Assembly: GCA_023428915.1 (NCBI GenBank)
Contig: JAEYWL010000028.1
Span: forward strand, 1 to 41,969
Direction of reading: 5' to 3'
Source: Verrucomicrobiota bacterium
Lineage (GTDB): Bacteria; Chlamydiota; Chlamydiia; Chlamydiales; JAEYWL01
Length of the DNA stretch: 41,969 nucleotides
Shown here: positions 7,572 through 15,308 of the stretch, piece by piece
How positions within the stretch are numbered: position 1 is the stretch's first letter
Layout: every line of letters begins with the position of its first letter
Program-made: the position numbers and the translations under genes
Notes under the pieces: model-generated
Told to the model about the DNA's origin: nothing
Databases searched by the model: none
The model's input: the letters and a program-made list of their open reading frames with translations, nothing else

Positions 7572-8468
7572 ATGGGTACGCAAAAAATACCAAGAAGCTT
7601 TGGCACACACGATGGCACATTTCACGCTGATGAGGTGACTGCTTGTGCTCTTCTCTTAGTCTTTGATAGCATCGATTTTGACAAAATCATCCGCACAAGA
7701 GATTTAAAAAAATTAGCCGTTTGCGAGTATGTTTGCGATGTCGGCGGCATTTATGACCCCGCTCAAAAAATGTTCGACCATCATCAGGTGGATTATCAAG
7801 GCGAGTTGAGCAGCGCAGGTATGATTCTGGAGTACCTTAAAGAACAAGGGACAATTGATCAGAAGACCTTTGACTTTTACCGGAAATCCCTTTTCATGGG
7901 AATAGACGATCACGATAACGGGCGCGACCCTCAGCGTGTCGGATATTGTTCATTTTCAAACTTGATTGCAAACTTTACCCCCATAACTTACGAAGCGAGT
8001 GAAAGCGAACAAAATCACGGTTTTTTTGAAGCTGTTACCTTTACACGCTGGCATTTGGAGCGATTGCTAAAACGTTTTCGTTATATGCAGTCTTGCAAGC
8101 AGCAGGTTGCAGAAGAAATGAATAAAAATCGTCCCTACTTGCTATTCAACCATGGATTGCCCTGGCTGGAGAGTTTTTTTGATCTGGGAGGGCTTCAGCA
8201 TCCCGCTTTATTTATCATCATGCCCTCCGGAAAGCATTGGAAACTGCGCGCTATCCCCCCGTGTTATGAAGAGAGAATGAAAGTGCGAAAACCGCTTCCA
8301 GAAGAATGGGCCGGCTTGCTTGACGAAGAGTTAAAGCGTGTTTCCGGTATATCTGGAGCGATTTTTTGCCATAAAGGAAGGTTTATCTCAGTTTGGGAAA
8401 CTAAAGAAGACGCCCTTAAAGCGTTGCAATTTACATTGGATAGGGTGGGTGTATGTCATGACTGCTAG
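7572..8468 (+). CDS. MYG1/UPF0160-family metal-dependent DHH-like hydrolase
   Basis: The 298-residue protein opens with GTHDGTFHADEVTACALL, the hallmark of the MYG1 (UPF0160) family. It continues with the DHH-type metal-site motif MFDHHQVDYQGELSSAGMILEYL and a further IDDHDNG motif. The eukaryotic homologue is a 3'-5' RNA exonuclease; bacterial members are presumed phosphoesterases or nucleases. The C-terminal part (PALFIIMPSGKHWKLRAIPP, FCHKGRFISVWETKEDAL) also matches the family pattern. ATG 7572 is preceded by ACGGAGAAGC, a good ribosome binding site; upstream in-frame codons lack one. The gene overlaps the HIT gene by 11 bp, so a MYG1-HIT-isochorismatase operon is likely. Confidence 0.9.
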   Translation: MGTQKIPRSFGTHDGTFHADEVTACALLLVFDSIDFDKIIRTRDLKKLAVCEYVCDVGGIYDPAQKMFDHHQVDYQGELSSAGMILEYLKEQGTIDQKTFDFYRKSLFMGIDDHDNGRDPQRVGYCSFSNLIANFTPITYEASESEQNHGFFEAVTFTRWHLERLLKRFRYMQSCKQQVAEEMNKNRPYLLFNHGLPWLESFFDLGGLQHPALFIIMPSGKHWKLRAIPPCYEERMKVRKPLPEEWAGLLDEELKRVSGISGAIFCHKGRFISVWETKEDALKALQFTLDRVGVCHDC

Positions 8469-8796
8469 TATATTTACTAAAATTATCAATGGGGAATTGC
8501 CCTCTGATAAAGTCTTTGAAAATGAGCGCATATTAGCCATAAAAGACATTTATCCAGTGGCTCCAGTACACTTGCTCATTATTCCTAAAAAACCTATTCC
8601 TGATCTGCAATCCGTTTCTAAAGAGGATTTATCTTTAATTTCCGAAATGATCGAGGTCGCCCAGCAATTGGCTAAAGAATTTAAAGTGGAAGAGGGATAC
8701 CGTTTAATTACAAACAATGGTAAAGAAGCAGGCCAGGAGATCTTTCACTTGCACTTTCACCTAATAGGCGGAAGAAAACTAGGGGCGCTAGCGTAA
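8458..8796 (+). CDS. HIT-family (Hint/histidine triad) nucleotide-binding protein
   Basis: The 112-residue protein has the complete Hint-branch layout: SIFTKIINGELPSDKVFENE at the start, IYPVAPVHLLIIPKKPI in the middle, and the catalytic triad HLHFHLIGGR (H-x-H-x-H) near the C-terminus. Hint enzymes hydrolyse purine nucleotide phosphoramidates and adenylated side products such as aminoacyl-AMP. The length matches the family. ATG 8458 is preferred over upstream in-frame codons because MTASIFTKI aligns with the family N-terminus. The start overlaps the end of the MYG1 gene, implying coupled translation. Confidence 0.95.
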   Translation: MTASIFTKIINGELPSDKVFENERILAIKDIYPVAPVHLLIIPKKPIPDLQSVSKEDLSLISEMIEVAQQLAKEFKVEEGYRLITNNGKEAGQEIFHLHFHLIGGRKLGALA

Positions 8797-8799
8797 GTT

Positions 8800-9354
8800 A
8801 TGGGCATAAACCGTTTAAACCGCAGTACAACAGGCCTGATCGTTGTCGATATGCAGGATAAATTTTTGCCTTTTTTAGACCGCACAAAAGAAGTGCTAAA
8901 AGCTCAAACAATGGCTGTGAAAGGTTTTAGCCTATTAAATATCCCGATTGTTGTTTCAGAACAATACCCTAAAGGGCTTGGCCATACTGCCAAAGAGATC
9001 GCCTCTTGCTTGCCTCAATCACAAGACTACATCACTAAAGCCAGTTTTTCTTGCTGCGGCGAAAGAAAATTGTATGACTATTTTCTTCAGTCATCTGTTA
9101 CGCAATGGGTGGTCATTGGAATTGAGGCTCATGTATGTGTGTTGCAGACAGTTCGGGATTTACTCAATCAAAATAAAGAAGTAACGATTCTGGCCGATGC
9201 AGTGACTTCACGTTATCCTATTAATTGGCAATCTGCAATTAATGAGATGCGCGTTTGGGGAGCCCGTATCAGTACCGTAGAAACGGTATTGTTTGAATTG
9301 TTAGAAAGTTCCGAGGCTCCGGAATTTCGCCAGATTAGCGAGCTTGTAAAATAG
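8800..9354 (+). CDS. Isochorismatase-family cysteine hydrolase
   Basis: The 184-residue protein shows the isochorismatase fold: LIVVDMQDKFLPF with the catalytic Asp, a Lys in ITKASFSCCG, and the nucleophile region VVIGIEAHVCVLQTVRDLL with the catalytic Cys after the cis-peptide site. The sequence LADAVTSR further supports the family. It most resembles the YcaC/ISOC1-type subgroup of unknown substrate and not true isochorismatases or nicotinamidases. It begins three bases after the HIT stop codon and ends about 50 bp before repeat copy B, so it is probably the last gene of the MYG1-HIT operon. Confidence 0.88.
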   Translation: MGINRLNRSTTGLIVVDMQDKFLPFLDRTKEVLKAQTMAVKGFSLLNIPIVVSEQYPKGLGHTAKEIASCLPQSQDYITKASFSCCGERKLYDYFLQSSVTQWVVIGIEAHVCVLQTVRDLLNQNKEVTILADAVTSRYPINWQSAINEMRVWGARISTVETVLFELLESSEAPEFRQISELVK

Positions 9355-9406
9355 CCTTCTTGAAGAAATTTCCTTGCCCATGTCCGGCTATTCATCTTGT
9401 TTTATT

Positions 9407-9507
9407 TTTAAAACCCGACTTGCTACCTTCTAAGAGTCAGATTAGAGCTCTTAGAGAGAAAAAACTTTCGAATATGACTTATTATAAGGCAGCAAGTCGG
9501 GTTTAAA
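9407..9507 (+). repeat. 100-bp fold-back element, copy B
   Basis: This is an intact copy with outer inverted ends TTAAAACCCGACTTGCTACC and AGCAAGTCGGGTTTAA. It differs from the other copies by ATTAGAG in place of ATTCGAG and AAGGCA in place of AAGGTA. It lies between the isochorismatase gene and the HEAT-repeat gene, 30 bp before the latter's first ATG, in the same orientation as the other three copies. Confidence 0.95.
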
Positions 9508-9537
9508 CTGTGGAAAAATTTAGTTAATTGAGCATGC

Positions 9538-11298
9538 ATGGGCATGGGTAAGAGAATAGAGATGAATTATGTAAGAATCTTGGCCTTATTGATTCTATTT
9601 GCTTTTACATTTTCAACGCTTTGTGCCGATGAAGAATTGATTGTGCGCAGGGTGTTTGCTCATCTGCTGCTTAAGGACTATCGCGGCGCCTATCAAGAAG
9701 TGCAGCAGGGTATGATTGCCTATCCCGATTCAAGGAAATTGCATGCCTATAAAATCAAAGTGCTAGCTGCCATAGGCGATGATCAAGGGCTGTTGCATGC
9801 CTGGGAGCAATATGCAAAAATTAATCCGGAAGCTTGCAAGGATCGTTTAGCCCTGGAGGCATTAGCTTGGGGATACATTGAAAAAGCTTCCCACTCTCAG
9901 TCGCCGCTTGCACGTGTCATGGCGATGATAGCGGCTTGCCTTAGCAACAGTGCAAGAGGGGTGGCAAAGTTAGAGGAAAGCATGGAAGATACCAATGCGA
10001 TCATCCGCGCATTGGCAGTGAAATTTTCAGGAAAAATGCAGGATGAGCGCCTACGCGACCGTGTAAAAAAAATGTATCGCACAGAAACTGCTTGGAATGT
10101 CCGCCTGGAATTAGTAGGGGCTGTAGGTGCCTTGAAGATAGATGAAATGAGAGAAGACTTGGAAAATCTTCTTTCCGATAGGCAAGCTTCAGCAGAACTT
10201 AAAGCGGCGGCTTTGAGTTCGCTCGTGGAGCTTATGGAAACAGCTGACCGCCCTAAAGTTGAAAAACTGTCGCGCAGCAGCCGGTCGGGCTTGCGTTTGC
10301 TTGCTTGCGAAGTCGTTGCCGAGTTTGATCTAGTTGAAAATATCGACTTGTTGGCCGCCTTAGCCAGCGATCCCTTGCCAGATGTACGCAAAGCAGCATT
10401 GCAAGCCCTTGGGATGCTGAAAAGAAGCTGCTGCGACCCCGAAAAAATGCGGCAAATCGCAGAAAGCAAACTCAAAGACAGCGATCCCTATGTGGCAATT
10501 ACTGCAGCCTGGTTATTGACTATTTATAATCCTGAAAACGGGCAGCTGGCATTTAAAAATTGGCTGAAGCATCCCAAAAAAGATGTCAGATTATTTGCAG
10601 CGGCTGCTTTAGGAGCAACGGGTAAATATGGCCTGCCATTGATTAAACAGACTTTTTATCAAACTGATGACGAGTATACTCGCATTAACTTGGCGATGCA
10701 GTTAATTAGCCAGCGTTGCGAGACTGAAGCGGCATGCTCAGCTATTTATCAAGCCTTAACGCAAAATCGTGAACGCTGGATGTGGAAAGAGGAGGGGCTT
10801 TACCGCTACGTCGCTCTAAGTAATTTAAAGCTTAAAGATGAAGTGCCGCAATATCCTGAAGCCTCGAATCAGTTAGTGCGCCTGGAGTTGCTGCAAATAT
10901 TAGCCTTTATGCATTATCCAGGAGCGCAACAAGCAATCCGGCATTTTTTACAGGAAAAAACATTCGGCATTACCAGTGTGACCATTTCCCTAATGTTAAC
11001 GGAAGGGGATGAAGAGGCCCTGAATTTGATAAGGAGTCTGACTGCAGATACTGACCCTGAAGTACGCGCGCAGGCAATTTTGCTATTAGCGATCTGGGGG
11101 CAGGATGAAGGGGTGATTAAACAGCTGGAAGACAGCTACAGTACAGCTGATCGGGAAACCAAGGAAAAAATCCTTGAGGGGCTGGGTAAAATCGGGGCCG
11201 ACAGCTCTATTCCATTTTTATTGTCAAAGCTGAAAGAACCTTCGCAAGCTTTGCGCATCTTTATCGCCTCTTCCCTCCTGCAGTGCCTTTACCATTAA
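9538..11298 (+). CDS. Exported HEAT-repeat protein
   Basis: The product has 586 residues from ATG 9538, or 578 from ATG 9562. MNYVRILALLILFAFTFSTLCADEE is a typical signal peptide, so the protein should be periplasmic or surface-exposed. After a TPR-like start (VFAHLLLKDYRGAYQEVQQGMIAYPDS), the rest is a run of HEAT/PBS-lyase-type helical repeats. Examples are RAQAILLLAIWGQDEGVIKQL, DVRKAALQALGMLKR, DVRLFAAAALGATGK and SIPFLLSKLKEPSQALRIFIASSLL. Such solenoids bind proteins and have no catalytic motif. Neither start has a strong ribosome binding site; ATG 9562 gives the more normal signal peptide. The gene sits directly behind repeat copy B and ends 23 bp before the 163-bp element. Confidence 0.82.
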   Translation: MGMGKRIEMNYVRILALLILFAFTFSTLCADEELIVRRVFAHLLLKDYRGAYQEVQQGMIAYPDSRKLHAYKIKVLAAIGDDQGLLHAWEQYAKINPEACKDRLALEALAWGYIEKASHSQSPLARVMAMIAACLSNSARGVAKLEESMEDTNAIIRALAVKFSGKMQDERLRDRVKKMYRTETAWNVRLELVGAVGALKIDEMREDLENLLSDRQASAELKAAALSSLVELMETADRPKVEKLSRSSRSGLRLLACEVVAEFDLVENIDLLAALASDPLPDVRKAALQALGMLKRSCCDPEKMRQIAESKLKDSDPYVAITAAWLLTIYNPENGQLAFKNWLKHPKKDVRLFAAAALGATGKYGLPLIKQTFYQTDDEYTRINLAMQLISQRCETEAACSAIYQALTQNRERWMWKEEGLYRYVALSNLKLKDEVPQYPEASNQLVRLELLQILAFMHYPGAQQAIRHFLQEKTFGITSVTISLMLTEGDEEALNLIRSLTADTDPEVRAQAILLLAIWGQDEGVIKQLEDSYSTADRETKEKILEGLGKIGADSSIPFLLSKLKEPSQALRIFIASSLLQCLYH

Positions 11299-11320
11299 TC
11301 TGATTTCGTAAATAGGCGCT

Positions 11321-11517
11321 TAAAACCCAAGTTGCGCCCCTAAATCACGCTTGAACAGGCCTGCACTTGCCGATTGAAACGCTAAGCCCCTCGGCCAAGT
11401 CACGACTTGGCTCTTCGGGACTTATCCTTTCACTTGTCAAGTTCGGCAATGTTCAAGCGTGATTTAGGGGCGCAACTTGGGTTTCAAGCGTGATTTAGGG
11501 GCGCAACTTGGGTTTAA
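11321..11517. repeat. 163-bp fold-back element (complete) plus a 31-bp tandem duplication of its right end
   Basis: The left arm AAACCCAAGTTGCGCCCC...CTTGAAC and the right arm GTTCAAG...GGGGCGCAACTTGGGTTT are exact reverse complements over about 34 bp. The interior is a weaker palindrome centred on CCAAGTCACGACTTGG. After the right arm, the last 31 bp (11452-11482) are repeated in tandem at 11483-11513. Partial copies lie at both window ends. The element lies between two convergent genes (the HEAT protein and mqnB) and could act as a transcription stop, but no transposase is present. Confidence 0.93.
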
Positions 11518-11518
11518 A

Positions 11519-12118
11519 TTAATTTAAAAGGATCTGAGTTTGGGCGGCGATGGTTTTGGAGAGTCCTTGCAGGCGGGCGCGGATTTCAGCGGGGCTGGAG
11601 GGGCTGGCAAAGTCGGAAACTGTTTTCCAGATTTGGCAGGGCAAGCCTGCTTGTCTGGCTGCAAAAGCGACACCATATCCTTCCATATCCACAAGGTCAT
11701 AGCTTAAGCCTAAGGTTTGCTGCAGATCGTTATGATTGATAGGGTAATCGCTGCTGACCAAACGCAGCCCCTCATTTGCCAATTGAATAGCTGGTTGGGT
11801 TTGGGCGGCAAATTGATGTGCATGGGAATCGCAATAAGCAGGGATGGAGAAATGTTTGGCAGTGACGGCTGCCATGTGAGTGGCTCCGATTGTCAGTTCA
11901 GGCCGCAGTCCTCCTGCCACCCCAAAGTTAACAATAGCATCAGCAAGGCAAGCATATTCGGTAACCGCCTGGCAGGCTGCCAGATTCCCAATTCCTGTAA
12001 TTACAATATGGCCTAAAGAGCATTTAAATAACCTGCCGGCTTTAAGCGGCGCGGCCTTGTAAAGAGCAATTGTGGCTTCAGCCTCTATCATAGTAGCGAA
12101 TGCGACAAGCAGCGGCAT
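11519..12118 (-). CDS. mqnB: Futalosine hydrolase (MqnB)
   Basis: The 199-residue protein belongs to the nucleoside phosphorylase/MTAN fold. Motifs seen are VITGIGNLAACQAVTEY, IVNFGVAGGL, the purine/ribose-site sequence DLVDMEGYGVAFAARQAG (with the family's M-E pair) and WKTVSDFASPSS with the catalytic Asp. MqnB removes hypoxanthine from futalosine in the alternative menaquinone pathway. From memory the C. trachomatis counterpart is CT263, which has been studied as such an enzyme. An MTA/SAH nucleosidase is the alternative reading, but adjacency to mqnD (two bases) makes MqnB the better call. It is the last gene of a minus-strand operon. Confidence 0.9.
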   Translation of the reverse strand: MPLLVAFATMIEAEATIALYKAAPLKAGRLFKCSLGHIVITGIGNLAACQAVTEYACLADAIVNFGVAGGLRPELTIGATHMAAVTAKHFSIPAYCDSHAHQFAAQTQPAIQLANEGLRLVSSDYPINHNDLQQTLGLSYDLVDMEGYGVAFAARQAGLPCQIWKTVSDFASPSSPAEIRARLQGLSKTIAAQTQILLN

Positions 12119-12120
12119 TT

Positions 12121-12960
12121 TTATTTCACTTCATGCAGCCAAGGGATATTGGCGGGCAAAGATAAGAGTTTCTTCTCTGCAGCTAAGCGCAGCAGCAAGG
12201 CTATTGCCTCTTTTGCTGCTGCAGAAAGGGCATAGGTTTGCTGGTTTACATAGAGTTCAATATGCTGTTGGATGACCTTGGAGTCTTTTTCCTGGCTATT
12301 TTCCAGGATGTAAGCATGGGCTGTTTCCGGGTGCTGCCTGGCATAGAGGTAGGAGTCTTGTATGGCTTTACTGATCTGGTTTAACGCCTGGGTGCCAAGA
12401 TTGCGCGCAGCAAAAATTCCGCCTAAGGGTATGGGGAGTTGATACTGCTGCTCCCAAAGATTGCCAAGGTCGGCAATTTCTAAAAAACCTTGCTGTTTAA
12501 AGGTAAAGCGGGACTCATGGATGATCAGGCCGCAGTCGGCATTGCCGTTTGCAATCATTTCTCCAATTTGGTCGTAAGTGCAGAAAATCTTTTGAGCCGG
12601 TTCCGGGCAAAGCAAGCAGAGGAGCAGATGGGCGGTTGTATCACTTCCGGGAATGGCGATCCGTTTTTTGGTAAGATCAGCGAGGTTGAAAGCGGTTTTT
12701 GCAATAATTTTAGGGCCGCAATTGTGCCCAAGGGCTGCTCCTGCCGGTAAAAGAATATATTCTTGCATGCAGCGGGCATAGCTGAAATATGAACCTTTAG
12801 TTACAGGATATTTATTTGCCCTCATCCACTCGTTTAATTGCTGAATATCAGCTAGAACAGTATTTATTTTCGGCGCTTGAGGCAATTTGTTGTGCGACCA
12901 GCCATAGAATAGATAGGTGTCATTCGGGCATGGGGAGTAAGCAAGCGTGATCTCTTTCAT
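12121..12960 (-). CDS. mqnD: 1,4-dihydroxy-6-naphthoate synthase (MqnD)
   Basis: The 279-residue protein begins ITLAYSPCPNDTYLFYGW, the MqnD signature SPCPNDTF. It contains IAIPGSDTTAHLLLCL (substrate-binding threonines), GLIIHESRFTF and LGGIFAARNLG, all typical of this periplasmic-binding-protein-like fold. MqnD converts cyclic de-hypoxanthine futalosine to 1,4-dihydroxy-6-naphthoate, the last dedicated step before prenylation in the futalosine pathway. The length is normal. The start lies 41 bp inside the upstream epimerase gene, and mqnB follows two bases later. MqnA, MqnC and MqnE are not in this window. Confidence 0.93.
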   Translation of the reverse strand: MKEITLAYSPCPNDTYLFYGWSHNKLPQAPKINTVLADIQQLNEWMRANKYPVTKGSYFSYARCMQEYILLPAGAALGHNCGPKIIAKTAFNLADLTKKRIAIPGSDTTAHLLLCLLCPEPAQKIFCTYDQIGEMIANGNADCGLIIHESRFTFKQQGFLEIADLGNLWEQQYQLPIPLGGIFAARNLGTQALNQISKAIQDSYLYARQHPETAHAYILENSQEKDSKVIQQHIELYVNQQTYALSAAAKEAIALLLRLAAEKKLLSLPANIPWLHEVK

Positions 12961-13774
12961 CTAAAGGGGCCTTTGGTTTAATAAAGGTGTAGCCTAAATC
13001 GAGAAGTTTTGCATTAGAAATGTATTTGTTGCCTAGATGCGGCGAAGATAAAGAGGCGTCCCAGGTAGGTTCAGGCAGATCTAATTTTTTACAAAGAATC
13101 TCATACAAAGTTTTTCTGCTTATTTTTAGATCATTGACCAGATGATAAATTCCTGTGGCATGGCGTGCCTGTAAAAACTCAATGGCTTGGACAATGTCTT
13201 CGATATGGATAATATTTGTCCAGTTGCGGCCGTTTCCCGGGAAAGGTTTAGGCATATGCCGCTTGATCCTGGCGGCAATTTCTCGGCCAGGGCCTATAAT
13301 TTCGCCTAAACGGAGAGTGAGTATTTCATGGCCCCATTGGGCGGCTTGCTGCACTGCTGCTTCGCTTGCTAAAAGCAGCTGCATATGTTCTGTAGCTACT
13401 GGATTAACAAAAGTTTCCTCGATTTTAGCCCCTTCGCATTCTCCATAAACTGAAGTGCTGCTAATGTAAACTACTCGTCGTTTGGCTGGGGCATGCAGCA
13501 GGGCGGCATTTAATTTTTGTGTGGTTTCAATATAGGTAGAGTGATAAGTATCGCCATGTTTCGGGGCTACAGCCACAAGAATAGTATCTGCTTGATTGAC
13601 GAGTGCAGAAAAATCAGGATGCGGAGAGAGCAAATAGACTTTCGAGCTGATAGTTTTAAGGTCTGCGACTCTTTCGGGTTTTCGCGTTGTTGTTATAACA
13701 AAACGGTTGAGATTGTGCCAATACCAAGCTACGGCCATACCGACGTAACCGCAGCCTAAAATAGCCAGTCTCAT
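12920..13774 (-). CDS. NAD(P)-dependent epimerase/dehydratase-like protein (extended SDR, YeeZ-like)
   Basis: The 284-residue protein starts MRLAILGCGYVGMAVAWYW, with the dinucleotide-binding GxGxxG. It has the SDR S...Y region VVYISSTSVYGECEG and continues with LRLGEIIGPGRE, WTNIIHIEDIVQAIEFL and GIYHLVNDLKISRKTLYEIL, all features of extended short-chain dehydrogenases. The Tyr of VYGE is present, but the expected YxxxK lysine is replaced (the local sequence is VYGECEG). As in YeeZ-type proteins, it may therefore bind nucleotide without normal epimerase chemistry. It overlaps the dnaQ-like gene by ATGA (4 bp) and mqnD by 41 bp, so it is translationally coupled to both. Confidence 0.85.
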   Translation of the reverse strand: MRLAILGCGYVGMAVAWYWHNLNRFVITTTRKPERVADLKTISSKVYLLSPHPDFSALVNQADTILVAVAPKHGDTYHSTYIETTQKLNAALLHAPAKRRVVYISSTSVYGECEGAKIEETFVNPVATEHMQLLLASEAAVQQAAQWGHEILTLRLGEIIGPGREIAARIKRHMPKPFPGNGRNWTNIIHIEDIVQAIEFLQARHATGIYHLVNDLKISRKTLYEILCKKLDLPEPTWDASLSSPHLGNKYISNAKLLDLGYTFIKPKAPLDERDHACLLPMPE

Positions 13775-14475
13775 GTTGAGCTAGGCTCAAGAAGGCCCAA
13801 TTCGGTAATTGCGTTCAGCAGGTCTTTGTTTTCGGGCTTGTCAAAGGCGCCGCTGGATTGCAGCCACGCCAGATAACTCTTAGGCACTTGTTTTAATGGC
13901 TGTCCCTGGTGTTTACCAAAAGGCATATGCTGAATCACGCGCGGTTTGTTTAACAGGGAGTACACTTGTGCAATCGATAAGTCGTCTATAAGATTGCTAA
14001 ACACTTTTTCTAGCACAATCACATCATCCAAGGCCCTATGCGCATTATTTGCCGGAATATCAAAAAGTTCGCGCAGCGATTGCAGCGTATGGCGGGGTAA
14101 GTCTGCACGGTAGCGGCGGGCCCATTTTAAACTATCTATAAATTTCCAGGCCGGCATTTCAAGCCCATGACGGGCATATTCATTGCGTAAAAAATGCACG
14201 TCAAAGTTATCGTTGTTATGTGCAATTAATACTGTATCCCCCTGGCAGAATTCCACGAACTCTAAGCCAATTTGAGCAAAGCTCGGGGCTTCAGCTACCA
14301 TTTCATTGGTAATATTGTGGATAGCAGATGCCTCTGCGGGAATAGGCATGCCGGGATTGATCAGTTTCTCAAATGTGCGGTTTTCATAGGGGTCAAAAGC
14401 CGCAATTTCAATAATACGGTCTTTATCAGGACGTATTCCGGTCGTTTCTGTATCGTAGTAAATAGGTCGCGGCAT
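13771..14475 (-). CDS. DnaQ-like 3'-5' exonuclease (DEDDh)
   Basis: The 234-residue protein shows all DEDDh exonuclease motifs. Exo I is YYDTETTGIRPDKDRIIEIA (Asp and Glu), Exo II is LIAHNNDNFDVHFLRNEY (Asp), and Exo III is NNAHRALDDVIVLEKVF (the His-x4-Asp pair). The C-terminal 50 residues (MPFGKHQGQPLKQVPKSYLAWL) form the DUF3820-like putative nucleic-acid-binding tail found in several bacterial DnaQ relatives. From memory this corresponds to one of two DnaQ paralogues in Chlamydia (CT261), next to mqnD and mqnB there too. Whether it is the replicative proofreader or a repair/RNA exonuclease cannot be told from this sequence. Confidence 0.88.
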   Translation of the reverse strand: MPRPIYYDTETTGIRPDKDRIIEIAAFDPYENRTFEKLINPGMPIPAEASAIHNITNEMVAEAPSFAQIGLEFVEFCQGDTVLIAHNNDNFDVHFLRNEYARHGLEMPAWKFIDSLKWARRYRADLPRHTLQSLRELFDIPANNAHRALDDVIVLEKVFSNLIDDLSIAQVYSLLNKPRVIQHMPFGKHQGQPLKQVPKSYLAWLQSSGAFDKPENKDLLNAITELGLLEPSST

Positions 14476-14517
14476 AATACCTAGGAAAATAAAGTAAACT
14501 ATAAAGGAAATAATAGT

Positions 14518-14547
14518 AACAGCTTTTAATTAAAATTAAAAGCTGTT
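14518..14547 (-). terminator. AT-rich hairpin between YbjN-like and dnaQ-like genes
   Basis: Two perfect 14-base arms, AACAGCTTTTAATT and AATTAAAAGCTGTT, are separated by two bases, 10 bp beyond the stop codon of the YbjN-like gene. On the minus strand it is followed by ACTATTATTT and not by a proper T-run, so it is at best a weak intrinsic terminator or an mRNA 3'-end stabiliser. Confidence 0.55.
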
Positions 14548-14556
14548 TAATGTTCC

Positions 14557-15036
14557 TTATTTTTGCTGCTGGCTTGCTTCTTGAATTTTCTTCAGAATGT
14601 CATCAAAAGCTACAGTACCCATTGCAATGGCTTCTATCGGAGTAGAAAAAGTTTGGCATGCCGTTTGGATAGTGTCGAGATAGCTTTCAAGCAACTTTTC
14701 GTCATACGTATTATCTAAAGCTGGTATCATGCAGCGGAAGAAGGCGACTTCAGAAGTTTCATCCATGCCAAATCCTGGAATGTCTAATTCCTTATTAAAA
14801 AGATGCAAAAGCCTGGAAACGTCGTTAAGGTTGTCTTTTTTCAGCTGAAAGGGTAAAAATGCCAATAACTGCAGTAAGTCGCCTTGTTCATAGATCCTAA
14901 TGAACAGGGGAAATTCTTTGCCATCTAAATTCAGGATGGTATAAACCTGCTGAGTCTCTTGTTGAACATGGGCGTCCATATTTTTCTTTTTCAGAGACTT
15001 TTTGATGTTTTCCAAATTAAGAACGGCCATATCCAT
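14557..15036 (-). CDS. YbjN / type III secretion chaperone-like domain protein
   Basis: The 159-residue acidic protein (MAVLNLENIKKSLKKKNMDAHV, then VYTILNLDGKEFPLFIRIYEQGDLLQLLAFLPFQL) has the alternating pattern of the YbjN domain, which shares its fold with CesT-like type III secretion chaperones. A mid-segment, VSRLLHLFNKELDIPGFGMDE, agrees with that fold. No catalytic residues are evident. It could act as an adaptor or chaperone. A second ATG at 15030 is better spaced from GAGG than the one at 15036, so the true protein may be two residues shorter. It lies 10 bp after the small lipoprotein gene and upstream of the dnaQ-mqn genes. Confidence 0.7.
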   Translation of the reverse strand: MDMAVLNLENIKKSLKKKNMDAHVQQETQQVYTILNLDGKEFPLFIRIYEQGDLLQLLAFLPFQLKKDNLNDVSRLLHLFNKELDIPGFGMDETSEVAFFRCMIPALDNTYDEKLLESYLDTIQTACQTFSTPIEAIAMGTVAFDDILKKIQEASQQQK

Positions 15037-15045
15037 TGCCTCGTG

Positions 15046-15207
15046 TTAATAGCTTACGTTAGGGGTTAAAGCGTTGCCGCCTTTTTGAGGGACTACATTC
15101 GGATTATTAGTCATGGGAATGACTGACATGTAATCATCATCAGGCATTTTGTAGCAGCTAGAGAGACAGGAAACCATCATTAAAGCTAATAAAAGTTTAT
15201 TCCACAT
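15046..15207 (-). CDS. Small lipoprotein, 53 residues
   Basis: The product starts MWNKLLLALMMVSCLSSCYK. A Lys-containing start, a hydrophobic stretch and a lipobox (L-S-S-C, Cys18) are exactly what a lipoprotein signal needs. The mature part is about 36 residues, begins CYKMPDDDYMSVIPMTNNPN and ends NALTPNVSY, with no recognised domain. ATG 15207 is preceded by TTAGGATGATTT, a good ribosome binding site. Asp-Asp-Asp shortly after the Cys is compatible with retention in the inner membrane, although this sorting rule is not established in chlamydiae. It lies between the FliO-like gene and the YbjN-like gene in the same direction. Confidence 0.7.
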   Translation of the reverse strand: MWNKLLLALMMVSCLSSCYKMPDDDYMSVIPMTNNPNVVPQKGGNALTPNVSY

Positions 15208-15308
15208 AAATCATCCTAAATAATAATTGAATTGGTTTAACTATAGTGAGCGTCTCGATAATATGCAAGCTTGGATAAGCCAATAAGCTATTAATTTCGG
15301 ACATAAAA

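Noticed and set aside
7416..7625. 69-residue minus-strand frame overlapping the MYG1 start
   Set aside because: It runs antisense into MYG1 coding sequence and has no ribosome binding site or recognisable features.
9897..10475. 192-residue minus-strand frame inside the HEAT-repeat gene
   Set aside because: It is antisense to a clear coding gene with a signal peptide and repeats, and its own composition (Ser- and Arg-rich, no domain) is typical of a shadow frame.
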